A stretch of DNA of 64,000 bases from an uncultured Prevotellaceae bacterium. GTDB taxonomy: Bacteria > Bacteroidota > Bacteroidia > Bacteroidales > Bacteroidaceae. The notes below the pieces were generated by a model. That model was given only the letters and a program-made list of their open reading frames with translations, did not search any database and was not told the origin of the DNA. Positions 35,549 to 54,000 of the stretch are shown one piece after another. The stretch covers positions 1 to 64,000 of the forward strand of contig ONKX01000004.1 in NCBI GenBank assembly GCA_900318555.1, given 5' to 3'. Both the position numbers and the translations under genes were made by a program. The number at the start of each line of letters is the position of its first letter. The stretch's first letter is position 1.

Positions 35549-36331
35549 TTAACTCCTCATTAGATACATCAGCATCATGTCATACGGCATGCCCTCCACC
35601 AAGGTGACTGGAGCCCGATTGAACTCTCCTGTGGGATTGCTCACAAACACGCGCTTCAAAAACGTCTGCAAATGCTCCTTCAGCTCGTCCTTGTCTGCCA
35701 TCTGTCCAGCAAGATGCAGCTCGTCGCTCTGCGCATCCAGTCCTAACTGTTTCCAGGCGGACAACAGGAAATACACAGTATCCTCCGTAGTGCCGACGTT
35801 ATACGCATTCTGAAACTTCAACCTGTTCTGTCCAAAGGCAAACACCTCCATCTTCTTGTCGTGGAAATAACCATATAACTTCTGGTGCTGACCCGTAAAA
35901 CTCTTCTGATACATGTGATGCCACACGGTCGACATCAGTGGCTGGTAGTTGACCTGCTGGAAACGGTCGCGGAGCACCTGATACAGGTCTTTCTGCACGG
36001 AGAACACCGCCACAGCATTCAAGTCGGGCAATATGGCATGCGTCACCAACTGCTGTTCACGCTGGGTAAAGGCATGCTGATACAACTTCACCTGTTCCTC
36101 TTCGTTGAACATGCTGACAGGAATGGTCAGCACGGGCGAATCCATCAGCACCACCACCTTATTATATTCGTCCTTCAGCATCGTCACCGCCTGCAGAGCC
36201 TCGCGCATATTGGCTGCCAGCGCAATGCCGCTGTTCAGCGGATAACGCTCGTATTTGACGCTATTCTCTTCAGTGCTCGACAGCATGATGCCGTCACGAC
36301 TGATTCGTATGATGAGTCGTTGCTTGTTCAT
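35549..36331 (-). CDS. DUF3822 family protein
   Basis: 260 residues of a family restricted, as far as I know, to Bacteroidota. It has an actin/hexokinase-like (ASKHA) flavour: beta-strand-rich N-terminal half with I-R-I-S-R-D-G-I and, near 160, L-Y-G-Y-F-H-D-K-K. No catalytic motif is evident. It is regularly next to rsmD; the function is unknown. The start lies four bases after the stop of the small membrane peptide gene. Confidence 0.82.
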   Translation of the reverse strand: MNKQRLIIRISRDGIMLSSTEENSVKYERYPLNSGIALAANMREALQAVTMLKDEYNKVVVLMDSPVLTIPVSMFNEEEQVKLYQHAFTQREQQLVTHAILPDLNAVAVFSVQKDLYQVLRDRFQQVNYQPLMSTVWHHMYQKSFTGQHQKLYGYFHDKKMEVFAFGQNRLKFQNAYNVGTTEDTVYFLLSAWKQLGLDAQSDELHLAGQMADKDELKEHLQTFLKRVFVSNPTGEFNRAPVTLVEGMPYDMMLMYLMRS

Positions 36332-36334
36332 TGT

Positions 36335-36424
36335 CTATTTCTCCATGATGCTCAGCACACACAACACGGCCAATACCGCACAAATCAGTGCCAAGAGGAT
36401 GTTTGTCTTCTGTATTTTCGTCAT
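36335..36424 (-). CDS. 29-residue single-helix membrane peptide
   Basis: A short frame, ATG to TAG, encoding a basic start (M-T-K-I-Q-K-T-N), one hydrophobic helix of about 18 residues (I-L-L-A-L-I-C-A-V-L-A-V-L), and a charged end (M-E-K). It stops three bases before the DUF3822 ATG and follows a full-consensus promoter by about 87 nt, so it would be the first gene of the DUF3822-rsmD transcript. Composition fits a real small membrane protein, but no family is recognised and there is no clear ribosome binding site. Confidence 0.5.
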   Translation of the reverse strand: MTKIQKTNILLALICAVLAVLCVLSIMEK

Positions 36425-36510
36425 TTGTGCTGCGAAGACTGCGGTTAAGCGAGAGCCATGATACTTGTATCAATGGCCGAGTGTGAGCAGTCTCTCGCTC
36501 TATCAACGCG

Positions 36511-36542
36511 CAAAGGTACGAAAAAACACTCGGAAAGCCAAA
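36511..36542 (-). promoter_or_regulatory. Promoter of the small peptide-DUF3822-rsmD unit
   Basis: Minus-strand TTTG (36542-36539), a 20-nt spacer and TACCTTTG (36518-36511): full consensus. Confidence 0.75.
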
Positions 36543-36583
36543 AAAACAATGTTAAATAATCCTGCTGGCCCCACGAAGCGCTT

Positions 36584-36605
36584 TTATGGCACATATCGGT
36601 GCCAT
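36584..36605 (-). terminator. Hairpin after patatin gene
   Basis: An 8-bp stem (TATGGCAC with GTGCCATA) begins 9 nt after the patatin stop. It lacks a T run on the minus strand, so termination is uncertain. Confidence 0.35.
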
Positions 36606-36614
36606 AGAAGCCCG

Positions 36615-37496
36615 TTATGTCTGGGCGTATTTGTTGATGGCCGCTGCGGCCTTCTGCCTGCCAATGGCAATGAGCTTTTCCGACTTGTCAAAATCAAACG
36701 TACCATAGCGGTTCATCTGGATATCTATCAAGATGTCAGGATTCATCAGTCGCGTCATCAGGATGGAGTTTTGTCTGATCATCAGCGAACTGGCTCTTGA
36801 AAGTACGGTGTAGTAGTTGAATTCGATGTTGTCCGGTATCAGCATGTCCAGAATCTTCGTTTTCAGCGACTTATCGTGTTTCTGAATGGCCGTCAGCCTT
36901 TGCAGCTCGTCCCACTGCGCCTTGTAGTCATGGCCGCTCACGTCAACACCGACCAGCATATCCCCCGCCTGTCGCTTGACACGATTCAGCGGGAGCGGAT
37001 TGATGATGCCGCCGTCAATCAGTATCATATCATTACGTTTCACCGGTTCATAGAATGACGGCAACGAGATGCTGGCACGTATGGCCTTAAACAAGCTTCC
37101 CTTCCTGAACATCACTTCACGCCCCGCCTTCAGGTCTGTGGCGACGGCACAGTATGGAATCGGCAGATTCTCAATGTTCACGTCCGGCACGAATTCCATG
37201 ATAGCCTCAATGATACGCGTTCCCTTGACCAGATGGTTCAGCGACAGCGAGAAATCGATGAGTCCCAGCATTTTCTTCCTGTCGATGGTCTTCATCCATT
37301 CACGAAACTCGTTCAGCTTTCCTGCCGCATATACTCCACCGATCAGTGCCCCCATCGAACAGCCCGCAATGGAACTGATATGGTAGCCCTGAGCTTCCAA
37401 TTCTTCTATGGCACCGATATGTGCCAATCCCCTGGCACCACCACTCGACAGCGCCAATGCCACATTCTTCGTCTTAACCAGTTCTGCCATTGCCAC
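36615..37496 (-). CDS. Patatin-like phospholipase (RssA-like)
   Basis: 293 residues. The oxyanion loop is S-G-G-A-R-G (~18-23), the nucleophile is Ser47 in G-C-S-M-G, and the partner Asp is in I-D-G-G (~157), so the Ser-Asp dyad is complete. Such proteins cleave acyl chains from lipids. No signal peptide is seen, so it acts in the cytoplasm or on the inner membrane. The start is Met1 or Met3. It lies 27 nt after the GlsB-type gene and may be the last gene of the long NRPS transcript. Confidence 0.88.
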   Translation of the reverse strand: MAMAELVKTKNVALALSSGGARGLAHIGAIEELEAQGYHISSIAGCSMGALIGGVYAAGKLNEFREWMKTIDRKKMLGLIDFSLSLNHLVKGTRIIEAIMEFVPDVNIENLPIPYCAVATDLKAGREVMFRKGSLFKAIRASISLPSFYEPVKRNDMILIDGGIINPLPLNRVKRQAGDMLVGVDVSGHDYKAQWDELQRLTAIQKHDKSLKTKILDMLIPDNIEFNYYTVLSRASSLMIRQNSILMTRLMNPDILIDIQMNRYGTFDFDKSEKLIAIGRQKAAAAINKYAQT

Positions 37497-37523
37497 CTGG
37501 TGTCACGAGTCTTGTGTTCCAGT

Positions 37524-37763
37524 CTATTTCTTGATCAGTGAGGCAATCCAGAGGATAACGACAGCACCGATGATGGCTGTGCCGAGCTGACCAAGGAGGC
37601 CGCCCCAGGAAATGCCGAGCATGTCAAACAGCCAGCCACCGAGGACTCCACCAAAGAGACCAAGCACGATATTCATGATGATGCCGAAACCACCACCTTT
37701 CATCAACTTGCCGGCACAGAAGCCAGCCAGACATCCAAGAAGGAGCGAAAAAATAATACCCAT
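37524..37763 (-). CDS. GlsB/YeaQ/YmgE-type small membrane stress protein
   Basis: 79 residues, Gly-rich, with three hydrophobic segments (G-I-I-F-S-L-L-L-G-C-L-A-G, I-I-M-N-I-V-L-G-L-F-G-G, and A-I-I-G-A-V-V-I-L-W-I). It belongs to the transglycosylase-associated/GlsB family, found as general-stress proteins in many bacteria with unknown mechanism. It starts 21 nt after the stop of MATE 1, which suggests it may be read from the same transcript as the biosynthetic genes. Confidence 0.88.
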   Translation of the reverse strand: MGIIFSLLLGCLAGFCAGKLMKGGGFGIIMNIVLGLFGGVLGGWLFDMLGISWGGLLGQLGTAIIGAVVILWIASLIKK

Positions 37764-37784
37764 AATTTTTACTGTTTAATTGGT

Positions 37785-39122
37785 TTATTTGTCAGTTTTT
37801 AATTCGAATTTCAAATGGCTCATGCGATGGATGACCACGATGAACAGTGCCTCGATGGCATAAGCGATGAGGTAGCTGTACCACAAGAGGTTGGGAGCAA
37901 AGTGAGCGACGAGCCAAAGCACGGGAATGACCGTCAGCGACAAGGCGAAGGAGATGAACAGGGCCATGCGATGATGGGCATAGAGCTTATAGACAATCAT
38001 GATGACATAAATATAGCAGAAGGGGATGAAACTCAGTGAGAAGATGCGCAGGGCATGGTTGCTCTCAGCGAGAATAGTGGGGTCGCTGGCTCCGAAAAGA
38101 CGTGAGACGACATTTGGATCAACCCATACAACGATGCAGATGAGAATCATGGCCACAGTGATAAACGAGAACGATTTGCGCAGTACCAGCCCGAAGGCCT
38201 CGTTGTCGCTCTTGCCCACCTGAATGGCTCCCAACGACTGGATGGTGCGGCAGACGCCAGCCAGGAAGAGGTTGTAGATCTGCAAGAGGTTCATGCAGAC
38301 GGCAAAGGCAAAAATACCCGTACGTCCCAACGTCCCCAGCACAATACTGTTGGCATTGTAAAGCAACAGCGTCAGACAGACAGAGGCTATGGCCAGCGGT
38401 GCGCCCTGAGAGATGATCTCCTTAAACGAAGAGGTGAGAGATGAGAGGTGAGAGGTGAGAGTGAGCTGGAGGTGGTTGTCCTTGTAGCGGAAATGCCAGA
38501 ACATGATGGCAATACCCACCACGTGGCCTACGATGGTAGCCGACGAAGAACCCGCTATGCCCCATCCAAAGAACTGGATAAAGACAATATCGAGTGACAG
38601 GTTGACGGCGTTATCTATCAGGATGGCAATGGAGACCAGTCGTGGACTGCCATCGACACCCACCATCGTTGAGAGTGCCCACATCACCATATAAGCAGGG
38701 GCGCCTAACAACATAATACTCAGATATTCGAATGTGAGCTGATAGAGGTGGGCATTGCTGCACAACAAGCCTGTGGCTGTACCTGGACAGAACAGGCCTA
38801 CGGCGGTGATGAGCAGTCCTACAATCAGGCATGCCGCCATGGACAGGGTATAGAAATAGGCCGCACGAGGCATATTCTTCTTACCGATTTCCACCCCCAC
38901 CAAGATGCCTGCTCCTGTGGCAAGAAGCATATTCAGCGTGTACATAAACTGCACCACAGGACGCGTCAGGTTGATGGCACTGACGGCATCCTCGCCAATC
39001 AGATTGCCAACGATGATGGCATCGACGACATTACCCAGGCAGCCGGAAAGGGCAATCAGGATAGCCGACCACAGGAATCGCCAATAGACTTTATTGAACT
39101 CTTTTCTTTCTTCTGTATTCAT
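37785..39122 (-). CDS. MATE-family exporter 1
   Basis: 445 residues with twelve membrane segments in two MATE halves. It is a close paralogue of the protein at 46693-48018: both share F-L-W-x-x-I-L-I-x-L-S-x-C-L-G-N-V-V-D-A at the start and I-I-S-Q-G-A-P-L-A-I-A-S in the second half. MATE proteins use ion gradients to export drugs or peptides. The start at 39122 is chosen because it matches its paralogue; the longer frame reads through a repeat. A heptad array adds a few residues (S-H-L-S-S-L-T-S) in the central loop. It sits 61 nt after NRPS 1 and is the likely exporter of that product. Confidence 0.9.
   Translation of the reverse strand: MNTEERKEFNKVYWRFLWSAILIALSGCLGNVVDAIIVGNLIGEDAVSAINLTRPVVQFMYTLNMLLATGAGILVGVEIGKKNMPRAAYFYTLSMAACLIVGLLITAVGLFCPGTATGLLCSNAHLYQLTFEYLSIMLLGAPAYMVMWALSTMVGVDGSPRLVSIAILIDNAVNLSLDIVFIQFFGWGIAGSSSATIVGHVVGIAIMFWHFRYKDNHLQLTLTSHLSSLTSSFKEIISQGAPLAIASVCLTLLLYNANSIVLGTLGRTGIFAFAVCMNLLQIYNLFLAGVCRTIQSLGAIQVGKSDNEAFGLVLRKSFSFITVAMILICIVVWVDPNVVSRLFGASDPTILAESNHALRIFSLSFIPFCYIYVIMIVYKLYAHHRMALFISFALSLTVIPVLWLVAHFAPNLLWYSYLIAYAIEALFIVVIHRMSHLKFELKTDK
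38431..38463. repeat. Heptad array inside MATE 1 gene
   Basis: 33 nt, unit GAGGTGA with one variant, in the cytoplasmic loop between the two halves. MATE 2 has a shorter, unrelated loop there. Confidence 0.7.
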
Positions 39123-39131
39123 AATTATTTT

Positions 39132-39179
39132 CGTATAACGGGATTTCGGTATAGCGGGATTTAGGGATTTCGGAATTAC
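39132..39179. repeat. Octad repeat between NRPS 1 and MATE 1
   Basis: Six degenerate 8-nt units of the type GGGATTTC fill most of the 61-nt gap. It is similar in style to the heptad arrays but with a period of eight. Confidence 0.5.
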
Positions 39180-39183
39180 GACT

Positions 39184-46668
<7,485 letters not shown>

Positions 46669-46681
46669 CTCTATTTTTTTT

Positions 46682-46714
46682 ACTCTCAACTCTTAACTTT
46701 CAACTCTCAACTCA
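46682..46714. repeat. Heptad array over the MATE 2 stop codon
   Basis: 33 nt, ACTCT cores with CA/TA spacers. It encodes the last residues and stop of MATE 2 and then forms most of the gap to NRPS 1. Confidence 0.7.
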
Positions 46715-48018
46715 AATCTGACGTGTGTCATCTTGTGGAGCACGAAGATGGCAACCATCTCAATGATGTAGGCTATCAGGAAACCATACCATATCCATCC
46801 TTTAAAATACATCGATGCCAGCCACAATACGGGGATGACCGTCAGTGACAGGGCGAAGGAAATGAAGAGTGCCATATGGTGGTAGTTGTAGAGCTTATAG
46901 ACAATCATGATGGTGTAGATATAGCAGAAGGGGATGAGACAGATGGCGAAGATGCGCAACGCATTGCAGCTTTCGGTAATCATATCAGTCTCGTCGGAAC
47001 CAAAGAGCATGACGATGCTCTCGGGCCATATCCATACGTAAATACAGGTGATGACCATCGCCACAGTGATGAAGTTAAACGACTTGCGCAACACCAGTTT
47101 GAAGGCCTCGTTGTCGCCCTTTCCCACTTGGATGGAACCCAGCGACTGGATGGTGCGGCAGACGCCTCCCAGGAACAGATTGTAGATGAGCAGCAGGTTC
47201 ATGCAGAGGGCAAAAGCATAGATACCCGTACGTCCTAGTGATGACAAGATGATTTTGTTTGCCGAGAACATCAATACCGTCAGACAGATGGAAGCAATAG
47301 CCAGCGGTGCACCCTGCGAGATGATAGCACCGAAAACCGGTTTCTGGCGTCCACATGCGAATCGCAGATGATTCTCCTTGGAAAGGAAATGGATGCCCAT
47401 CATGGCGATGCCCACGACATGACCGATGACAGCAGCCCAGCCGCTACCTTCGATGCCGCAGCCCATGTACTTGATGAATACCACATCAAGTACCAAGTGA
47501 ACGACATTATCCACCAAGATGGATACAGACACCAGGCGTGGACTGCCATCAACACTGACCATCGTGTCGACACCCCACATCAACAAGTAGGCCGGTGCAC
47601 CTATCAGCATCACCCGCAGGTATTCGTAGGTGGGCTGATAAAGCTGCTCGTGGTCACATAGCAGGCGTGTCACGACATCGGGTGCCAGCACACCACATGC
47701 TGTCAGCATAAGACCAGTCACCAAACAAGCTAACATCGATATGATGAAAATGTACGATGCCCGGCGTGTGTCCTGTTTGCCCAGTTCCATACCTACTAGC
47801 ATGCCCGCTCCAGTAGCCAGCAGCATATTGACAGTGTACATAAACTGAAGCAGTGGTAGCGACAGGTTGATAGCACTCACTGAATCTTCGTCAATCAGGT
47901 TGCCCACAATCATCGCGTCAACCACATTTCCCAGACAGGCAGACAATCCAATGAGGATGGATGCCCACAAGAAACGCCAGAACTGGATATTAAACGCTTT
48001 TCTTTCTGTTTGATTCAT
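46693..48018 (-). CDS. MATE-family exporter 2
   Basis: 441 residues with twelve membrane segments, paralogous to MATE 1 along its whole length. The start at 48018 (M-N-Q-T-E-R-K-A-F) lines up with the chosen start of MATE 1. It lies 57 nt after NRPS 2 and 24 nt before NRPS 1, so it is probably co-transcribed and the likely exporter of the NRPS 2 product. Its C-terminal residues and stop codon come from a heptad array, so they differ from MATE 1. Confidence 0.9.
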   Translation of the reverse strand: MNQTERKAFNIQFWRFLWASILIGLSACLGNVVDAMIVGNLIDEDSVSAINLSLPLLQFMYTVNMLLATGAGMLVGMELGKQDTRRASYIFIISMLACLVTGLMLTACGVLAPDVVTRLLCDHEQLYQPTYEYLRVMLIGAPAYLLMWGVDTMVSVDGSPRLVSVSILVDNVVHLVLDVVFIKYMGCGIEGSGWAAVIGHVVGIAMMGIHFLSKENHLRFACGRQKPVFGAIISQGAPLAIASICLTVLMFSANKIILSSLGRTGIYAFALCMNLLLIYNLFLGGVCRTIQSLGSIQVGKGDNEAFKLVLRKSFNFITVAMVITCIYVWIWPESIVMLFGSDETDMITESCNALRIFAICLIPFCYIYTIMIVYKLYNYHHMALFISFALSLTVIPVLWLASMYFKGWIWYGFLIAYIIEMVAIFVLHKMTHVRFELRVES

Positions 48019-48075
48019 CTTGTTGATATTCAAAGATTGCGTGCCACACTTCGCGAAGTGTGGCACACTTTGTCT

Positions 48076-51000
48076 TTAGTCAAAGAATCCGAAGCCGCCG
48101 ATGGTGGTGAGCATGCGCTCTACATAGTCCCATGACGTCGGCGAGAATTCGAATCCCATTCGATAAAGCACCTGGGTGGTATAGTCGTTGTCGCGCTGGA
48201 CATCGGCAGTGGTCTGACCGTGAGCCATGTCCTTATAGGCGAGCAAGGCAGCCATCTGCTTGGCCTTCTGCGGGTCTTGTTCAGCCTCGTCCATTGCATG
48301 CTGGAACTCCTCCTGCTCGACAAAGCGGATGCCACCCGTGACACTGGTAAGACCAGAGAGCACATCGCCGAGGAACTGGCCGTGGATGTTGTAGGGATGG
48401 AATACGACACACTCCTTAGGCGTCTGGGCCAGCAGTACGATGGCCTGGCTCACCTCATTGATGGGCGAGAACTCCACACGTTTGTTACGCATTGCGTAAG
48501 GACAGCAACCGAGCATGTTGTAGATGCGGATGCGACCCATGAACGAGTTGGTGGAGAAATTAGCCTGGAACTCACCATCGGTAGAGCGGGCGGCAAGGTT
48601 ACCCACACGCATGATCTTCGCATTGAGACCGTGGAGGGCGACAGCATCGAGGATGAGCCGCTCGGCCATGAACTTCGAATAGATGTACTGGTTGCCCAGA
48701 TACTGACCCATATAGAGACGCTGCTCAGTAAATACCTCGTCCTTGATTTCGCCTACCCAGAGACCGCGGGTGCTGGCAGTGGAGATATGGATGAGCTTGG
48801 CTCCCGTCTTGATACAGAAGTCAACACACCGCTGGGCACCTCCGATATTGACGTCCTCAATCTCGGTACCTTCTGAGAAATGCTTCACCACGGCAGCACA
48901 GTTGAAGACAGTATCCACCTTCAGACTGGTGTCGATATCCTGCGTGACATCGCCAAGAACAATATGGATGCGTTGGCCAAACATATCCTTGAAAGACTGG
49001 GCAAAATAATAGAATAGTAATGTACGCAGGCGACTCTCTGCGGCTTCCTGGTTCTTGCCACGCACCAGACAGTAGATATGAGGAGCATCGCTGTCGATCA
49101 GCTCGCGCAGGATGTGGATGCCCAGATAGCCTGTGGCGCCGGTAATCAGGATGTTGCCCAACGACTGACGCTCGCCCATGCGGAAGAATCCCAGCGTGTT
49201 ACGCTGCAAGAGGTTGTTGATGGCCGTATAGTCGAAGCTGGCAACAGGGTCATCCTCCTTGGGCTTTGTTGAATCGACGGCTTCACCTGTTATCAGGCAT
49301 GCCAACTGGCGTGGCGTAGGATTGGCAAATACCTCACCATATGACACGTGGAGATTGGCCTTGTCTGCCTCGATGATGACACGAGTGACGACGAGCGACG
49401 TACCACCGAGTTCGAAGAAGTTGTCGGTAGCACCTACACGGTCCAATTGCAGGATGTTGGCGAAGATGTCGCAGAAGGCACGCTCCGTATCGTTGGCTGG
49501 TGCCTCGTAGTCGCCACTGAGTGCCAGTTGCGGTTCGGGCAGCGACTTGACATCGGTCTTGCCATTGGGCGTCAGCGGCATCTTGTCTAATTGCAGATAA
49601 GCCGTAGGAACCATGTATTTGGTCAGCGTCTTGCCCAGTTCGGCTTTCAGTGCTGTGATGTCTATAGGACGGTCGGCAGTGAAATAGGCGCAGAGATGTT
49701 CAATGCCCTTGATCTTACCAATCTTCACCACCACGTTCTTCATACCTTCGACAGCAGCCAGTGCGGTTTCCACCTCACCCAACTCGATACGCAGACCACG
49801 TAGTTTGATCTGATTGTCCGTACGGCCGAGGATGACGACATCGCCTTCTTCCGTCCATCGGGCATAGTCGCCCGACTTATAGATACGCACGCCCTGATAG
49901 TCTATGAAGCGTTCGGCAGTCATCTCCGGCAGGTCGTTATAGCCTGTTGCCACACCGATACCGCCAATGTAAAGCTCGCCAACGACACCTACCGGCAGTT
50001 CGTTGCCGTCGCTGTCGACCACAAACTCCTTGTAGTTGAGCAACGGATGTCCCACACTGACGCGGTCGGTATGTGTGAGTTCCTTACAGTTGGACGAAAC
50101 GGTGATTTCCGTAGGACCGTACGTATTGAATATTCTTGCCTGAGGTGCTGCGGCGCGGAGTTTGTCGAGCAAGCCGTCAGCATATTTCTCACCACCGCAC
50201 ATGATGACATGACACTGTCCGATAGCCTCGACGAAGGCAGGCAGTTCCATGTATTGCAGCATACGGGAAGGTGTGGCGTTGATGGCATCGGCTCCAGTAC
50301 GGCGGAACAGGTCTGCCAGCAATGCAGCATTGGTGGTCTCATCTTCGCTGGCAAAGACCACAGTCTTACCATTGAGCAAGGCAGCACCATACTCCTTCAT
50401 CGACATGTCAAACGACATGGTGGTGACACATAGCAAGGCGTGTACCGTCTCTGCTATAGCATGTATGTGGGTGTTGACAGGATGTGCATAGAGGTAGTTG
50501 ACGATACTCTCATGACGCAGCATCACGCCCTTAGGCTTACCAGTAGAACCTGATGTGTAGATTAGGTAACAGAGATCCTGTGGAGTGATGCCGGCCTCAA
50601 TGGGTGCACTGCTGTTGTCGGCGGAGAGCAACTGCTCCACGTCAATGGCATTGTCAAAGTCTCCGATACGATCAGCGGTGGTAATGATATAGGCCGCATG
50701 GCTGTCGGTAAGGATGTGCTGTATGCGCTCTGTGGGATATTCGGGATCGCAAGGGATATAGGCGCATCCTGCCTTCATCACACCGAAGGCAGAGAGCAAG
50801 GCTCTCGACGTACGTGGCAGCAAGAGGGCAACACGACTGCGAGGCTCAACACCACGCTGGCGCAATGCATTGGCAATGCGGTTGGTCATGATGTCCATCT
50901 CGCGATAGGTATAGGTGGCATCGCAGGCAACCAGAGCTTTTACTTCAGGCTGCTTCTCTGCATAGTATGGAATACCATCGTGATAGAACTTAAACAGCGG

Positions 51001-54000
51001 CGTGCCTGTTCCTACCTCGCGCAGATGGCTCAATGCCTCCTCCTGTCGCTCGCTGATGATGGAGAGCTTGCGAACCTTGGCATCGGGGGCAGCCATGATG
51101 CGTTCAACAACGGTTACAATGCTTTCTGCCAACGACGTCGCCAAAGCATCGGAGTAGAGGGAATCATCGTACTGTACCACTACACCACGCGACTCAATCT
51201 TGATATTGATCTTAAACTTCGGCACGTTCAGTTCGAGCAACTCCTGACCGATGGGCTGACCGCCAACGGTGTACTGCGACAGCACACCTACCTGATAGGC
51301 AAAAGCGATGGCAGGCATGAAACCATAGTCGGCAGCGATGCGTGCAAACGGATAGTCCTCGTGGCGCAGGGTCTTGTCGAAGGTATCGCTGACCTGACGC
51401 AGATAGTCTGCCACCGTCACGTCGTCAATCTTCAGACCGAGGGCGAGGGTATTCACGAACATACCTACCGTATCGGCAATCTTGAGGTTCGAGCGTCCGC
51501 TGCTGATGGTGCTGATATAAATCTCGCGATTGTTGGTGTAGCGTGAGATGACGTAGGTCGCTGCAGCAAGATAGAGATGTGCAGGAGTTATCTCCTGTCC
51601 GCGGCAGAAGGCTGTCGCTTTCTCGAGATTGGTCGGACATACTGCCTCACCGATAAAGCCTTGTTTATCCGTCTTGGGCAGGTCAGCAGGGATCTCACTA
51701 CCACCCTCACAGGTTTGTAGCTTCTCGGCAAAGAACTGCTGGGCAGCCTTAAACTCGTCACTCTCCTCAGCCTTTTGCTGGTCGTTGACAAAGTCGAGAT
51801 AGGTGTAACTTTCTTTCTCGACGGAAGAACCGTCGAGCACGGTACCAATCTGACGAATCAGCAGGTCGGCAGAACCTCCGTCGAACAGCAAATGATGAAC
51901 ATCCATCAGCAGATGTACCCCGCTCGGCGTCTTCACCACTTTGAACCGATAGAGAGGCGCCTTCTGCAGGTTAAACGGCTGGACGAACTCATTCTTGTAA
52001 GCCGCCAGTGCCTCATCGCTCATCTCGACAACAGGAACCTCTACAGGTACGCTGTCTGCCAGGGTCTGCACGATGGCATCACCCTCAGTGGCAAAATGGA
52101 TGCTTAGCTCCGGGTGCGCTTCGACAACCTGCTTCACAGTATCGGCCAGCTTCTCTGCCTCGACACCAGCAGGATAGTTCAGAAGATAAGGGATATTATA
52201 AATGGTCGATACCGGATTCTTCATGCACTCGAAATACACACCCGTCTGGGCGTAAGAGAGTGGAACGCTGTTAGTGGTGAGAGGTGAGAGGTGAGAGGTG
52301 AGAGAATTGTTCTGCGGTTGAGAGTAATCTCTTACCTCTTGCCCCTTACCTCTTACCTCTAGATAACCCTTCAGTATCTCGTTCTCAATGCTCTGCAACG
52401 TACCAGTCTTCGCCAGCGACTTGGCGTCGAGCTCAACACCAAACTTCTTATGCATCTGAACAGCCAGTTTGATGGCAGAGATAGAGGTTAGACCGGCATA
52501 GCCAAGAATGGTGGTAATACCGAATTCTTGATTGCCTACAACGGCAGCAATCATCTCGTGCAATTCCTCTTCCAGCACGTTCATCGGCACGTTGCTCTCT
52601 TCCACGACAGCCTGTTTCATTTCCGGCTTTGGCAGTGCCTTCTTGTTCACCTTCTGATTCTGGTTCAATGGAATCTTCTCAATCTGCATCGTTACGGCAG
52701 GCACCATATAAGGCGGTTTCTCATCAAGGATGAAGTTGTTCAGTGCCTCAATGTCTATCTGCTGGTCGCTGACGATATAGGCAGCAATGAACTTACCGGC
52801 ACCTTCACCTTCCATGTCGAAGGCCTGCACGGTAGCATCCTTGATGCCAGGGAACTCACGGATGACGGCCTCTACTTCTTTCAGCTCGATGCGGAAACCA
52901 CGAATTTTCACCTGTCCGTCGCGGCGGCCTACAAACTGGATGTCGCCTGAGGGCAGATAGCGCACGATATCGCCAGTCTTATAGATGCGTGCATACTTTT
53001 TATCCTCCGTAAAAGGATTCGGGATATATACTTCTGCTGTCTTCTCAGGACGGTTCAGATAGCCTCGGCTCACCTGAGGACCACTTACCCAGAGCTCTCC
53101 GGCAGCACCCACGGGCAGGCGATGCCCTTGCTGGTCGACAATATAGAGACGTGCATTATCGAGTGACTTACCGATAGGTATATTGTTCAATTTCTCAGTG
53201 ACCGGATGGCAGGTTATGAGAATCGTTGTTTCCGTCGGACCGTATGCGTTATGCATCGTATATCCCTTGGGAGGCGTGAGTGATGCCAGCTTCTCACCAC
53301 CAGTAGTAAGATGTTTCAGGCTGTGGTTTTCGATGCTGGTAGCAAACTGATAGGCCACCTGCGTGGTCATAAAGGCATTGGTAATCAGCTCCTTTTCTAT
53401 ATAGTCGTTCAGTGCCACCAAGTCCAAGCGCAGTTCCTCTGGAATGATATAGACACTGGCACCACGTGTAAGAGCCGGATACATATCGTACATACAGGCG
53501 TCGAAACCATAGCTGGCATAGGCGGTCACCTTATCCGTAGGCTGGAGGTCGTAGTAGCGATGATACCAGTGGAGAAATGCCACCAAGTTGGAGTGTACGA
53601 GCTGGCATCCCTTCGGCACACCCGTCGAACCACTCGTATAGAGCATGATGTAAAGCGACGAGGGCTTTACTTCGGGCAATGCCATGTCGAGTGCCGGCAA
53701 CTGCTTCAGTTCTTTCGTCAGCAGTACGTCGCCCTGATACTCGTCTACGATGTCTCTGAGTTCTTCGTCGGCAATGAGCAATTTGGCACCGGCATCCTGC
53801 ATCATGAAGTTCAGACGCTCCTTCGGATAAGTAGGATCCAGCGGCTGATAGGCACAACCGGCCTTCATGACACCGATGGAGGCAATGGCCATCCACTCAC
53901 ATCGTGGAATCAATACCGATACAACATCCTCCTCTCCCAGTCCTTTCTTCGCAATACAGCCAGCAATACGGTCGCTGAGTTCGTCGACTTCCTTGTAAGT

